Below, piece by piece: positions 1-7,485 of a stretch of 64,000 bases of DNA. The notes beneath the pieces were generated by a model. That model was given only the letters and a program-made list of their open reading frames with translations. It made no database searches and was not told the origin of the DNA. The stretch spans positions 1 to 64,000 of the forward strand of contig NZ_CAADXO010000012.1 of the NCBI RefSeq assembly GCF_900753045.1, given 5' to 3'. Each line of letters begins with the position of its first letter. The stretch's first letter is position 1. This DNA is from an uncultured Phascolarctobacterium sp. Lineage in GTDB: Bacteria; Bacillota; Negativicutes; Acidaminococcales; Acidaminococcaceae. The position numbers were made by a program, and so were the translations under genes.

Positions 1-78
1 CCGAACACAGTAGTTAAGCCCTTATACGTCGAAAGTACTTGGCTGGAAGCGGCCTGGGAGGATAGATAGCTGCCGGTT
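1..78 (+). rRNA. rrf: 5S ribosomal RNA, 3' part
   Basis: The first bases match the 3' two-thirds of a bacterial 5S rRNA: the CCGAACACAG-AGTTAAGCCC segment, the GAAAGTACTTGG segment and the closing GCCTGGGAGGATAGATAGC stem strand. The 5' end lies outside the window. It is followed at once by a strong terminator, so this is the end of an rRNA operon read on the plus strand. The exact 3' end is uncertain by a few bases. Confidence 0.93.
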
Positions 79-80
79 AG

Positions 81-117
81 AAAAACAACCTGTACCAATG
101 GTACAGGTTGTTTTTCT
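81..117 (+). terminator. rRNA operon terminator
   Basis: A perfect 16-bp stem (81-96 with 100-115) closes a 3-nt loop and ends in a run of T. It sits just after the 5S gene and is a classical factor-independent terminator. The short open frame that reads through it (98-307) is not a gene. Confidence 0.92.
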
Positions 118-161
118 ATTTGTAGATATTTACCGAACAGGGAACCTGGCTGCCCAGCCAC

Positions 162-195
162 CGCATTTGAAGGAGCAACGCGACGAGCAAATGCG
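162..195 (+). repeat. Hairpin with conserved 18-nt loop, copy 1
   Basis: An 8-bp perfect stem (CGCATTTG with CAAATGCG) encloses an 18-nt loop starting AAGGAGCAA. A second hairpin at 334-367 has a different 8-bp stem but nearly the same loop (16 of 18 bases). Function unknown. It lies in the gene-free stretch between the 5S gene and trkA. Confidence 0.55.
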
Positions 196-319
196 CTTGT
201 GGCGAGGCGTATCGCTTGCGATTGAGAAGCGACACCCGATTTGTCACGAGCTTTGCGATGTGAGAAATCGAAATGGTGGAGCTTTCTCCGAAAATGCGAC
301 CGAATAGGGAGTATTTTTG

Positions 320-333
320 GAGGGATAGATAGC
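320..333 (+). other. Possible 5S rRNA 3'-end remnant
   Basis: GGAGGGATAGATAGC here repeats the end of the 5S gene (GGAGGATAGATAGC near 57-70) with one extra G. It may mark an old duplication of the rRNA tail, but the match is too short to be sure. Confidence 0.25.
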
Positions 334-367
334 CATGCTTGAAGGAGCAAAGCGACGCGCAAGCATG
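334..367 (+). repeat. Hairpin with conserved 18-nt loop, copy 2
   Basis: An 8-bp perfect stem (CATGCTTG with CAAGCATG) encloses an 18-nt loop that differs from that of the 162-195 hairpin at two positions only. The stems of the two copies are unlike in sequence, so pairing is kept while sequence is not. Confidence 0.55.
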
Positions 368-393
368 TACTTTCTACCCAACTTTTTATATTC

Positions 394-574
394 GCGAGAG
401 ATATATCATTTCAGTCAGCAGCAATTTCTTAACGCAAATTTCGTGTGGAATCATAACGAAACGTGCGGCGCCGATTTTGTTCGAAAGTAATCGTTAGGGT
501 GTGGTTGCCTTGTTTCGATGATTCCAGACACTCATTCGCTAAAATTGCTATTCCCTACACGATATACCTCTCGC
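394..574 (-). repeat. Intergenic structured element, copy C (minus orientation)
   Basis: A 181-bp element with 14-bp terminal inverted arms (394-407 and 561-574, one mismatch). Read on the minus strand it shares several blocks with two elements at 57837-58037 and 58080-58278: TAGGGAATA, GCGAATGAGTGTCTGGAA, ATTCCACACGAAAT and a GCTGACTG-like end. The terminal arms have a different sequence in each copy but still pair. It could be a MITE or a structured RNA. It lies about 180 bp upstream of trkA. Confidence 0.6.
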
Positions 575-665
575 TCAATTTACTATAATAATCAATTAAA
601 TATCCATTCCCCATCCCGTTTTACAAATTATTAACACTTCTCAGACACCATAAAAACTGCATCTG

Positions 666-694
666 TCGACGTTTAAGGGCATTTGTGTTATAAT
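666..694 (+). promoter_or_regulatory. Promoter of the trk operon
   Basis: TCGACG at 666-671 and a perfect TATAAT at 689-694 are separated by 17 bp. They lie about 60 bp upstream of trkA, in the right direction. The -35 matches consensus at four of six positions. Confidence 0.6.
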
Positions 695-754
695 ATAGAG
701 CAGTATTTGAGTAATAGAGATTAACGGAATTCCCGTATAAAAGGAGTAACTAAA

Positions 755-2101
755 ATGCGTATTGTAATAGCTGGTGCAGGTAAACTTGGCTTTAGTATTG
801 CACAGCTTTTAGCTGAAGATCAGTTTGATGTAGTAGTTGTAGAAATCGACCCCAAGCGCAAGGATGTCATTCAAAACACTTTGGACGTACTGGCGATTGA
901 AGGCAATTCCTGCAGCCCTACTACCTTTGCTGATCCTGATATCAGTGCCTCCGATGTGCTTATCGCCTGCACCGATAGTGATGAAGTAAATATGGTAACT
1001 TGCCTGATGGCTAAGAATCACGGCATAAAGCATACCGTTGCCCGTATCCGCAACGTTGATTATGCTATCCATTCACCGGAAATGCTTAAGGATGATATGA
1101 AAATCGACCTTGTAATCAATCCTGAGCGTATTACCGCAGGTGAAATCGACCATATCCTGATGACACCCTCCGCCTTGAACGTAGATGATTTTGCTGACGG
1201 CAAGGTGCGTATGTTCGAAGCTAAGGTGAAGGAGGATTCTCCAATCGTTAATATCCCGCTGAAGGATCTGAATATCCCTAAGGATATCCTGATGGCCATG
1301 GTTTTCAGACGTCATCAGATGATTATTCCTCATGGTAATGATTACGTTATTCCGGGTGATAATGTTTACTTCGTAGGCAAGCACGAAGCAATTCGCGAAT
1401 TTGAAAATTCCTTCTCCAATACATATGAAAAGCTGGAGAAGGTTCTCATCATCGGTGCAGGCCGTACCGGTCGTTTTTTGGCTCCCATGCTGGAAAAGCA
1501 GGGCATTCAGGTAAAGGTTATCGAAAAGGATAAGGACCGTTGCCAGCTTTTGGCTGCTAAGCTGAAGCGAGGTCTGGTTTTGTGCGGTGACGGTACCGAT
1601 ATCGACCTTTTGATTGAAGAGGGTGTTTCGGAAGCAGACGTTGTTATCTGCCTGACTGAGGATGATAAGTTGAACCTGTTGCTGGCACAGCTTGCCAAGC
1701 ATCTGGGCGCGCGCAAAACTATCGTGCGTGTTGCACGCAACGAATATATCGAGCTGATGGAAAAGGTTGGCGTAGACATCGTACTGTCTTCGCGTCTTTT
1801 GAGTGCAGGCGAGGTGCTGCGTTTCGTCCGCAAGGGTGGTATTGTATCCGTATCCCTGCTGGAGGGCGCACAGGCCGAGGCTTTGGAGATTATCGTCGGC
1901 GAAAACAGCGATGTAGACGGTGTGGCAGTGCGTGATATGAACCTGCCGCCTGAATGCTTGCTGTGTGCTATTGTACGTGGTAATGAAGCCTATATTCCTA
2001 ATGGTAATACTGTCCTGCATGCCAATGACCGTGTTATTCTTTTTATCAAAAGTGAATTTTCCAAGACTACAGTACCGTTATTTGAAGGCCGGGGCGCTTA
2101 A
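755..2101 (+). CDS. trkA: Trk system potassium uptake protein TrkA
   Basis: Cytoplasmic, nucleotide-binding gating subunit of the Trk/Ktr potassium channel, 448 aa, the normal length for a two-lobed TrkA. Two RCK_N/TrkA_C pairs are visible. The first Rossmann fold begins at residue 1 (IAGAGKLG) and the second near residue 228 (IIGAGRTG); each is followed by an acidic strand end (VVVEID, VKVIEKD). An AAGGAG site lies upstream of the ATG. The stop is 2 bp from the trkH start, so the two are co-transcribed. Partner: the TrkH pore subunits encoded downstream. Confidence 0.95.
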   Translation: MRIVIAGAGKLGFSIAQLLAEDQFDVVVVEIDPKRKDVIQNTLDVLAIEGNSCSPTTFADPDISASDVLIACTDSDEVNMVTCLMAKNHGIKHTVARIRNVDYAIHSPEMLKDDMKIDLVINPERITAGEIDHILMTPSALNVDDFADGKVRMFEAKVKEDSPIVNIPLKDLNIPKDILMAMVFRRHQMIIPHGNDYVIPGDNVYFVGKHEAIREFENSFSNTYEKLEKVLIIGAGRTGRFLAPMLEKQGIQVKVIEKDKDRCQLLAAKLKRGLVLCGDGTDIDLLIEEGVSEADVVICLTEDDKLNLLLAQLAKHLGARKTIVRVARNEYIELMEKVGVDIVLSSRLLSAGEVLRFVRKGGIVSVSLLEGAQAEALEIIVGENSDVDGVAVRDMNLPPECLLCAIVRGNEAYIPNGNTVLHANDRVILFIKSEFSKTTVPLFEGRGA

Positions 2102-2103
2102 CT

Positions 2104-3561
2104 ATGGATTCAAGGCTTGTTAACCGTTTATTAGCCAAGCTGACAATAGCATTTTCCTGTGTATTGTTGGTGCCACTGATTGCTGCATTACTTGCAGACA
2201 GGGAGCATATATGGATTTTTATATTTACGCTGATTACAACGAGCACTATCGCTTCGCTTTTTAACCTCTTTGGCAGCAGAAGACCGCGTCAGCGTCTGCG
2301 CGTGCGTGAAGCAATTGCGGTCGTAGGCTGCGGTTGGCTGTTGGTCTGCCTGATGGGTGCGCTGCCGTATTTGTTTTTAAATCCGGCTGACCCGATTGCG
2401 GCGGTTTTTGAAAGTGTTTCCGGTTTTTCTACTACCGGTGTTACTACCGCACTTTCTTTTAACGATTTTCCGCCCAGCATCCGTGTCTGGCGCTGTCTGA
2501 CGCACTGGACCGGCGGTATAGGCGTTATCATGCTGTTTATTATCATTATGCCACAGATGAACAGCGGTACAAGCTACCTGTTCAATGCAGAGCTTCCTGG
2601 TGGTACGGCTGAACGTACTTTGCCGAAGATCAAGGAATCTGCTATGATGATTCTCTTAATCTATGTTATTTTGACTGTAGTGGAGGTTGCCTTGCTGTTG
2701 CTTGCAGGCTTGCCTATATTTCAGGCATTGAACCTGGCGTTGGCAACTATGGCGACAGGTGGTTTTTCCTATTATCACGACAGCCTGATTTCCTTTAGGT
2801 CTGTTTATGTTGAGACTATTGCTATTGTTTTTATGCTGATTGCCAGCATGAACTTTTCTTTGTATTATAAAATCTGGCGTGGTGACTGGGCATCCGTGCG
2901 TCAGGACAGCGAACACAGATATTATCTGCTGATACTCACAACAGCGGCTGCACTTATCTGTGGCAATCTGTATTTTTCCGGTTATATGGATTTTAACGGC
3001 GCTCTTCGTCACAGTATTTTCCAGGCTGTATCCATCGGCAGTACGACGGGCTATGCGTCGGATGACTATAACAACTGGCCCAGCTTCAGCCGCAGCGTTC
3101 TGCTGATGCTGATGTTCATCGGCGGCTGCAGCGGTTCTACCGCAGGTGGCATCAAGATTACACGTCTGGTTATTCTGCTGAAGGCAGGCTGGGCAGAGCT
3201 GTTGCGTACCCTTCATCCGCGCATCGTTTATTCTATCAGGATGGGTGAGCGCGAAATTAACCCGATTATCGTCGGCAACATTACGCGTTTTTTCTTCCTG
3301 TATATTTTGGTATTTATTGTGCTGACTATCCTGATTTCCCTGTCGGGAATACCGATAATGGAATCAATGGGCTTGATTGCTGCCTGTATGAGCAGTGTTG
3401 GTCCGGCTTTCGGTATCGTCGGCCCGACATCTACCTATAATTGCCTTTCGGATTGGGCACGTTTTATCAGCATTTGGGCGATGATTCTAGGACGTCTGGA
3501 AATTTTTACGCTGCTGGTTATCATGCGCCCGGATTTTTGGCGCGATAAGCAGAATTGGTAA
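2104..3561 (+). CDS. trkH: Trk potassium uptake protein TrkH, first copy
   Basis: Membrane pore subunit of a Trk/Ktr potassium transporter, 485 aa. The hydrophobic protein has about ten membrane segments and the four pore-loop signatures of the family: GFSTTGVTT near residue 110, TGGFSYY near 220, GSTTGYAS near 313 and SSVGPAFG near 432. The selectivity-filter glycines are present. It begins 2 bp after trkA, which supplies the gating ring. A second trkH follows directly, so two pore types may share one TrkA. Confidence 0.93.
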   Translation: MDSRLVNRLLAKLTIAFSCVLLVPLIAALLADREHIWIFIFTLITTSTIASLFNLFGSRRPRQRLRVREAIAVVGCGWLLVCLMGALPYLFLNPADPIAAVFESVSGFSTTGVTTALSFNDFPPSIRVWRCLTHWTGGIGVIMLFIIIMPQMNSGTSYLFNAELPGGTAERTLPKIKESAMMILLIYVILTVVEVALLLLAGLPIFQALNLALATMATGGFSYYHDSLISFRSVYVETIAIVFMLIASMNFSLYYKIWRGDWASVRQDSEHRYYLLILTTAAALICGNLYFSGYMDFNGALRHSIFQAVSIGSTTGYASDDYNNWPSFSRSVLLMLMFIGGCSGSTAGGIKITRLVILLKAGWAELLRTLHPRIVYSIRMGEREINPIIVGNITRFFFLYILVFIVLTILISLSGIPIMESMGLIAACMSSVGPAFGIVGPTSTYNCLSDWARFISIWAMILGRLEIFTLLVIMRPDFWRDKQNW

Positions 3562-3579
3562 CGGCAGGAGGTATAGAAG

Positions 3580-5040
3580 ATGAATGCAAAGGTTATAATA
3601 TATCTCCTGGGAAAAATTTCTGCCGGCCTGGCAATTGCACAGCTGTTGCCGCTTTTGATGTCTGTTGTTTACGGCGAATATGCTACATCCAGAACCTTTA
3701 TCTTTTCCATAGCGGTAGCTGTTATTTTGGCTGGAATCTTTGATTACTATGGTGACGGAAAGGATGCGCGTAATTTATCCGTGCGCGAGGGTATCGGCAC
3801 GGTATTCTTTTCGTGGCTTTTGGCTGCTGCTTTGGGCGCACTGCCATATTGCTTTGACGGCATTTTGAACCCTGCCGCTGCTTACTTTGAAAGTATGTCC
3901 GGACTGACCACTACCGGCGCAACGGCGATTGCCAATCTCGACATAGTATCGCGCAGCCTGCTGTTTTGGCGCACGCTGACGCACTGGATTGGCGGTATCG
4001 GCATCATCGTGCTGTTCGTGGCGCTCCTGCCGCAGATTGCCGGCGGTGCTGTGTATCTTTTCAACGCGGAGGTCAGCGGTTTTTCCAACAGTCGTATTCT
4101 GCCGCGTATCCGTACAACTGCCGTAGCTTTGTTTTATATCTACCTGCTGTTTACGATTATTCTTACCGGTATGCTGGCAATTTTGGGCATGAGCACCTAT
4201 GATGCGGTCAACCATGCCTGCTCTGCGATTGCTACAGGCGGTTTTTCTACCTATAATGACAGCATTGCGCATTTTCACAGCGCGGGTATCGAGATTGTTA
4301 CCGGTCTGTTTATGATTTTAGCGGCAGGAAACTTCGCCTTATACTATCAGGTTACGCAAATCGGCCTGAAGGTTTTGTGGCATGATCTGGAATTCAAAAG
4401 CTATATCGTGATGCTGACTATTTTTACTGCCTTAATCAGTATTAATATCATCATGGTGAATGGCTACAGTGTGGCGGATGGTGTGCGTGAAGCCTTCTTC
4501 CAGGTGGCTTCCTTCGGCAGTACCACGGGTTATGTTTCGGCGGATTATGACCAATGGCCTTCCTTCTCCAAGCTCGTTTTGGCTGTAACCTTCCTGACGG
4601 GTGGCTGCGCAGGCTCTACTGCCGGCGGTATCAAGGTCTGCCGTTTTATTGTGCTGCTAAAAACTGTTATGGCGGAGCTGCGTCGCACTATGCATCCGCA
4701 GATGCTGCTCAACGTTTATTATGCTAAAAGACGTCTGCCGACAGAAACGATTATCAACGTCAGCCGTTTCTTCTTTGTTTATGTTCTGGTTATAGCTATT
4801 TTGACGATGCTGCTCTGCTTAAGCGGTGTGGACGTAGATGAGGCCGTTTTCGGCGTGGCCTCCTGTATTTCCAGTGTCGGTCCTGCGTTTGGCAGTATCG
4901 GTGCTACAGGTAACTATGCCGGTGTTACCGGTATGGGACAGCTGACGCTGGCATTGGCTATGCTTTTGGGACGCCTGGAGCTGTTTACTGTGCTCGCATT
5001 GCTTCGCGGTGAATACTGGCGCAGCAGCAAGAGATGGTAA
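3580..5040 (+). CDS. trkH: Trk potassium uptake protein TrkH, second copy
   Basis: A second TrkH paralogue, 486 aa, translated from an ATG preceded by AGGAGG. It keeps the pore signatures (GLTTTGATA, ATGGFSTY, GSTTGYVS, SSVGPAFG) and the GGCAGSTAGGIK stretch seen in copy one, but differs along most of its length. Tandem trkH genes behind one trkA suggest duplication and specialisation, for example in Na+/K+ selectivity or affinity; that is inference. A strong terminator follows, closing the operon. Confidence 0.93.
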   Translation: MNAKVIIYLLGKISAGLAIAQLLPLLMSVVYGEYATSRTFIFSIAVAVILAGIFDYYGDGKDARNLSVREGIGTVFFSWLLAAALGALPYCFDGILNPAAAYFESMSGLTTTGATAIANLDIVSRSLLFWRTLTHWIGGIGIIVLFVALLPQIAGGAVYLFNAEVSGFSNSRILPRIRTTAVALFYIYLLFTIILTGMLAILGMSTYDAVNHACSAIATGGFSTYNDSIAHFHSAGIEIVTGLFMILAAGNFALYYQVTQIGLKVLWHDLEFKSYIVMLTIFTALISINIIMVNGYSVADGVREAFFQVASFGSTTGYVSADYDQWPSFSKLVLAVTFLTGGCAGSTAGGIKVCRFIVLLKTVMAELRRTMHPQMLLNVYYAKRRLPTETIINVSRFFFVYVLVIAILTMLLCLSGVDVDEAVFGVASCISSVGPAFGSIGATGNYAGVTGMGQLTLALAMLLGRLELFTVLALLRGEYWRSSKRW

Positions 5041-5066
5041 AGTGAATATTGTGGGATGAATAAAGT

Positions 5067-5107
5067 AAATCCGACGTGCTGTAGAAGCAGTGCGTCGGAT
5101 TTTTTTG
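5067..5107 (+). terminator. trk operon terminator
   Basis: A 10-bp stem (5067-5076 with 5093-5102) encloses a loop and is followed by a run of T, 26 bp after the second trkH stop. Confidence 0.88.
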
Positions 5108-5252
5108 TGGTAAATATTTTTAATTTCCTTGCCGTTCTGCAGAGTTTTTTGCAGATATTAACAGTAGAAAGCAGAATATTATTTTGCAATGCACAACAAT
5201 CGCGTTAAAAACGAATTATGCATACTGTTAATTAAGGAAGTGAGTTGAAAAT

Positions 5253-7073
5253 ATGCCTAATAATATTGTTATGTTGTCAATGGGCAGGGAGTGGCAAAGA
5301 GAAATCAAATATAAATGTACGAATATGGGAGAGCTATCATGCGTAAGCGGCAGGAGCCGGACTGAGCTTATTATACACTGCTTTTATGAGCTGCTGGCAA
5401 AGCAGGAGGTTATGCCGGTAAGATGTTATATTGTGGTCCATAACGCACAGGAGGAAGAGGCCTTTCGTAATTTAAAAAACAGATTTATCGGTAAGCTCTG
5501 TTTGATAAGCGTTAAGCTGCAGGAAAGCAAAAATGCCGCGAACGACTATCAGAACACAATCAGGCTTTTTGATGCAATCAACCAAAATAAGGCTATTTAT
5601 AATGATAATATGATCAGCATGGATATCAGCAGTGCGGATTATCGTCTGTTTATGGATGTCAGCGCCTTGCTTTATGGTATAGATATGAAAAAAGGCCTTT
5701 ATATAACGGTTGATAACAAGAAAAGAGAGCTGAGCATAACTGACGGCAACACAAATACAGCATATTTGCATTATACAGTGCAGAAAATGCAGCGGTATCT
5801 TAACAGTGATGTTTTAGCGGAGTGTTCCCAAGAGCTGTTTGCGCAAAGTCCCTATATGATGGCTCTGCTTGATATTTCCAAGAGGCTGAATGATGAAATC
5901 AAGCACTGCTGCGCTTATGATAAGATTAAAAATACATTGATGGAGTTAGGGGATTATTTGAAATGCCATAAGTCAGCTGCTGCTGATACAAGCTCAGTAC
6001 CGGTGGTCAATGAGATTGAGCAAAGATATATTGTGCGTTTGCAGAGAGAATATGCTCCTATTTTGAATACTCGAAACAGAAATGATAATATACCGGCTCT
6101 GATCAGATGGTGTCTGAAAAAGGATATGCCTTTGCAGGCTGTACTTTTTGCTATCGAGCTGCTGCCGGATTACATGTTTGCCAGCGGAAAGCTGCAAGTG
6201 GAAAGGGAAAGAATTTCTGCTTACTGTCAGGCCAGAAACAAAAACTGGCGCAATTGGCGTATTTACTTTTTAAAAGCCTTTTCTGAGTATGATTATTATA
6301 TGTCAGCTGTTAAAGCCGGCAATACTACCAAGCTGAGCGAAGCTAATTTCCAAATCATGCGTAAGGCAGGGCGAAAAAAGAGAATAGACAGACAATCGCG
6401 CTTTGATGTGAAGCGAGAGGCTTTTAAGGGAATGACGCAGGAGGAGCTGCATTATTTTGCGGAAACAGGCCGCCATATCAGCTATATTGCCTGCAGAGTG
6501 CCGCAAGAGCAGACGGAGCTGAAATGGTTTTTAGAGGAGGCGAAAAAATTCATCAGTGCAAATAACAGCTTCAGCTTTGTGGAGGAGGTGATGGATTTGC
6601 CTGCAACAAGCAGCCTGCGTAAGGTTTTGTTATATGGTAATACCATAAACAGCTCGTGGTATTATCTGCAAAGCAAAATTTCCGAGGCTGATTATTGCAA
6701 CAGTGCCGACAGATTAGTGGTAAACTGCTTGGACGGATTGCCGTCATCCTTGAAACAGAAATGGTTTGACCTGGAGCATGAGGTGAGGATTGAGCCGGAG
6801 GTTAAGAAAAACAAGGCTAAGCAACAGGAAAATAATGCTCCCATCAATTTACCGCCTGCTAAGGGAAACCGCAGCAAGCTGTTGCGGAAGCTGCTGGAGC
6901 AAGGAGATGTCAGCACGAATATTAATGTGAAAAAGCTGTTTGCGTTTGTTGAATGCTATCAGGAGCTTTTATGTAAGTATCGCAACCATATGGCCCATTG
7001 CGAGCTGGAAAAAGCCGATGGTTGGGAGGTTGAGGGACTGCTGCATAAAATGCTGCGATATCTTGAATATTAG
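5253..7073 (+). CDS. Probable CARF-HEPN ribonuclease (Csx2/TM1812/Csm6-like)
   Basis: A 606-aa soluble protein. The N-terminal part looks like a CARF fold: a first strand NIVMLSMG at residues 4-11, and near residues 120-137 the strand-turn-R pattern MDISSADYRLFMDVSALL, which resembles the DxTHGFR region of TM1812/Csx2 proteins. The middle is helical. The C-terminus carries RNHMAH (R577, H582), the R-x4-H motif of HEPN ribonucleases, in a helical context. CARF-HEPN proteins sense cyclic oligoadenylate made by type III CRISPR complexes and cleave RNA. Two CRISPR-like arrays lie 1.4 and 6 kb downstream, but no cas10 is in the window. ATG with AAGGAAGTG upstream. The family is assigned from motifs only; another HEPN abortive-infection protein is the main alternative. 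Confidence 0.6.
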   Translation: MPNNIVMLSMGREWQREIKYKCTNMGELSCVSGRSRTELIIHCFYELLAKQEVMPVRCYIVVHNAQEEEAFRNLKNRFIGKLCLISVKLQESKNAANDYQNTIRLFDAINQNKAIYNDNMISMDISSADYRLFMDVSALLYGIDMKKGLYITVDNKKRELSITDGNTNTAYLHYTVQKMQRYLNSDVLAECSQELFAQSPYMMALLDISKRLNDEIKHCCAYDKIKNTLMELGDYLKCHKSAAADTSSVPVVNEIEQRYIVRLQREYAPILNTRNRNDNIPALIRWCLKKDMPLQAVLFAIELLPDYMFASGKLQVERERISAYCQARNKNWRNWRIYFLKAFSEYDYYMSAVKAGNTTKLSEANFQIMRKAGRKKRIDRQSRFDVKREAFKGMTQEELHYFAETGRHISYIACRVPQEQTELKWFLEEAKKFISANNSFSFVEEVMDLPATSSLRKVLLYGNTINSSWYYLQSKISEADYCNSADRLVVNCLDGLPSSLKQKWFDLEHEVRIEPEVKKNKAKQQENNAPINLPPAKGNRSKLLRKLLEQGDVSTNINVKKLFAFVECYQELLCKYRNHMAHCELEKADGWEVEGLLHKMLRYLEY

Positions 7074-7119
7074 AGAGGTAGGGCAGAGGCGCTGAAAGGT
7101 GCTTTGGCGCAAACGAAAA

Positions 7120-7161
7120 GACCTGGCGTCCGGAGTTAAATCCTGATTTCAGGTCTTTTTT
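7120..7161 (+). terminator. Terminator after the CARF-HEPN gene
   Basis: GACCTG (7120-7125) pairs with CAGGTC (7150-7155), with further pairing inside, and a T-run follows. The same GACCTGA...TCAGGTC hairpin type recurs at 8417, 11498 and 12830. Confidence 0.75.
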
Positions 7162-7163
7162 GT

Positions 7164-7190
7164 ATACCGCAAGCGGTGGATGAGCTTCAA
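7164..7190. repeat. Degenerate solo CRISPR-like repeat
   Basis: The palindrome ACCGCAAGCGGT (7166-7177) and the following bases ending TTCAAC align with the repeat unit of the arrays at 8458-8711 and 13083-13331. It sits directly after a terminator, as do similar remnants at 9688, 11543 and 12874. Confidence 0.5.
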
Positions 7191-7197
7191 CAGGAAG

Positions 7198-7214
7198 AGT
7201 TCGCGGCGCGAACT
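7198..7214. promoter_or_regulatory. 17-bp perfect inverted repeat, candidate operator
   Basis: AGTTCGCG and CGCGAACT flank a single central G. The site is preserved exactly at 11571-11587 in the second module, with a TATAAT 8 bp further on in both copies. It may be a regulator-binding site. It does not match the GAAC-N4-GTTC LexA box. Confidence 0.45.
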
Positions 7215-7338
7215 GTCAGGGCTATAATAGTCAACAAAACGCAAGCGGTTGGCAAGCTGTTCGCGAGGTGTTTTGTCATAATCGTAGAAAAGGCTTTAGC
7301 ATGGAATTTTAATAATATACTAAATCTTCACATTATTC

Positions 7339-7367
7339 TTGACATTATCGCGATTATCTGCTAAAAT
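7339..7367 (+). promoter_or_regulatory. Promoter of the first rpn gene
   Basis: TTGACA (7339-7344), a 17-bp spacer and TAAAAT (7362-7367). The sequence is conserved in module 2 as TTGACA-N17-TAATAT. It lies about 120 bp upstream of the start codon, leaving a long leader. Confidence 0.85.
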
Positions 7368-7423
7368 AAACCCGTAAGATTTTGCACGCCTGCCCGGAGT
7401 ACGGTCGTCGCAGCGTCATTGAG

Positions 7424-7464
7424 AACGCCTTATGTATTATTGAGTAGTACATATGGCGTTTTTT
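7424..7464 (+). terminator. Attenuator-like hairpin in the first rpn leader
   Basis: A 13-bp stem with one mismatch (7424-7436 with 7448-7460) ends in six T residues and lies between the promoter and the gene. This is a terminator placed in the 5' leader. The same arrangement is at 11797-11837. The upstream leader (about 7376-7420) is also conserved and could hold an antiterminator or sensor. Confidence 0.6.
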
Positions 7465-7485
7465 GCTAAGAAGGGAGTTGGAGTA

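Noticed and set aside
98..307. 69-aa open frame after the 5S gene
   Set aside because: It begins inside the rRNA terminator stem, has no ribosome site and covers a repeat hairpin. No family resemblance.
7176..7364. 62-aa open frame in the first rpn promoter region
   Set aside because: Spans a repeat remnant, a palindrome and a promoter and is not kept in the duplicated module.
7453..7485. Upstream ATG as start of the first rpn gene
   Set aside because: It lies within the 3' arm of the leader hairpin and lacks a ribosome site. The ATG at 7486 has GGAG at proper distance and matches the start of copy 2.
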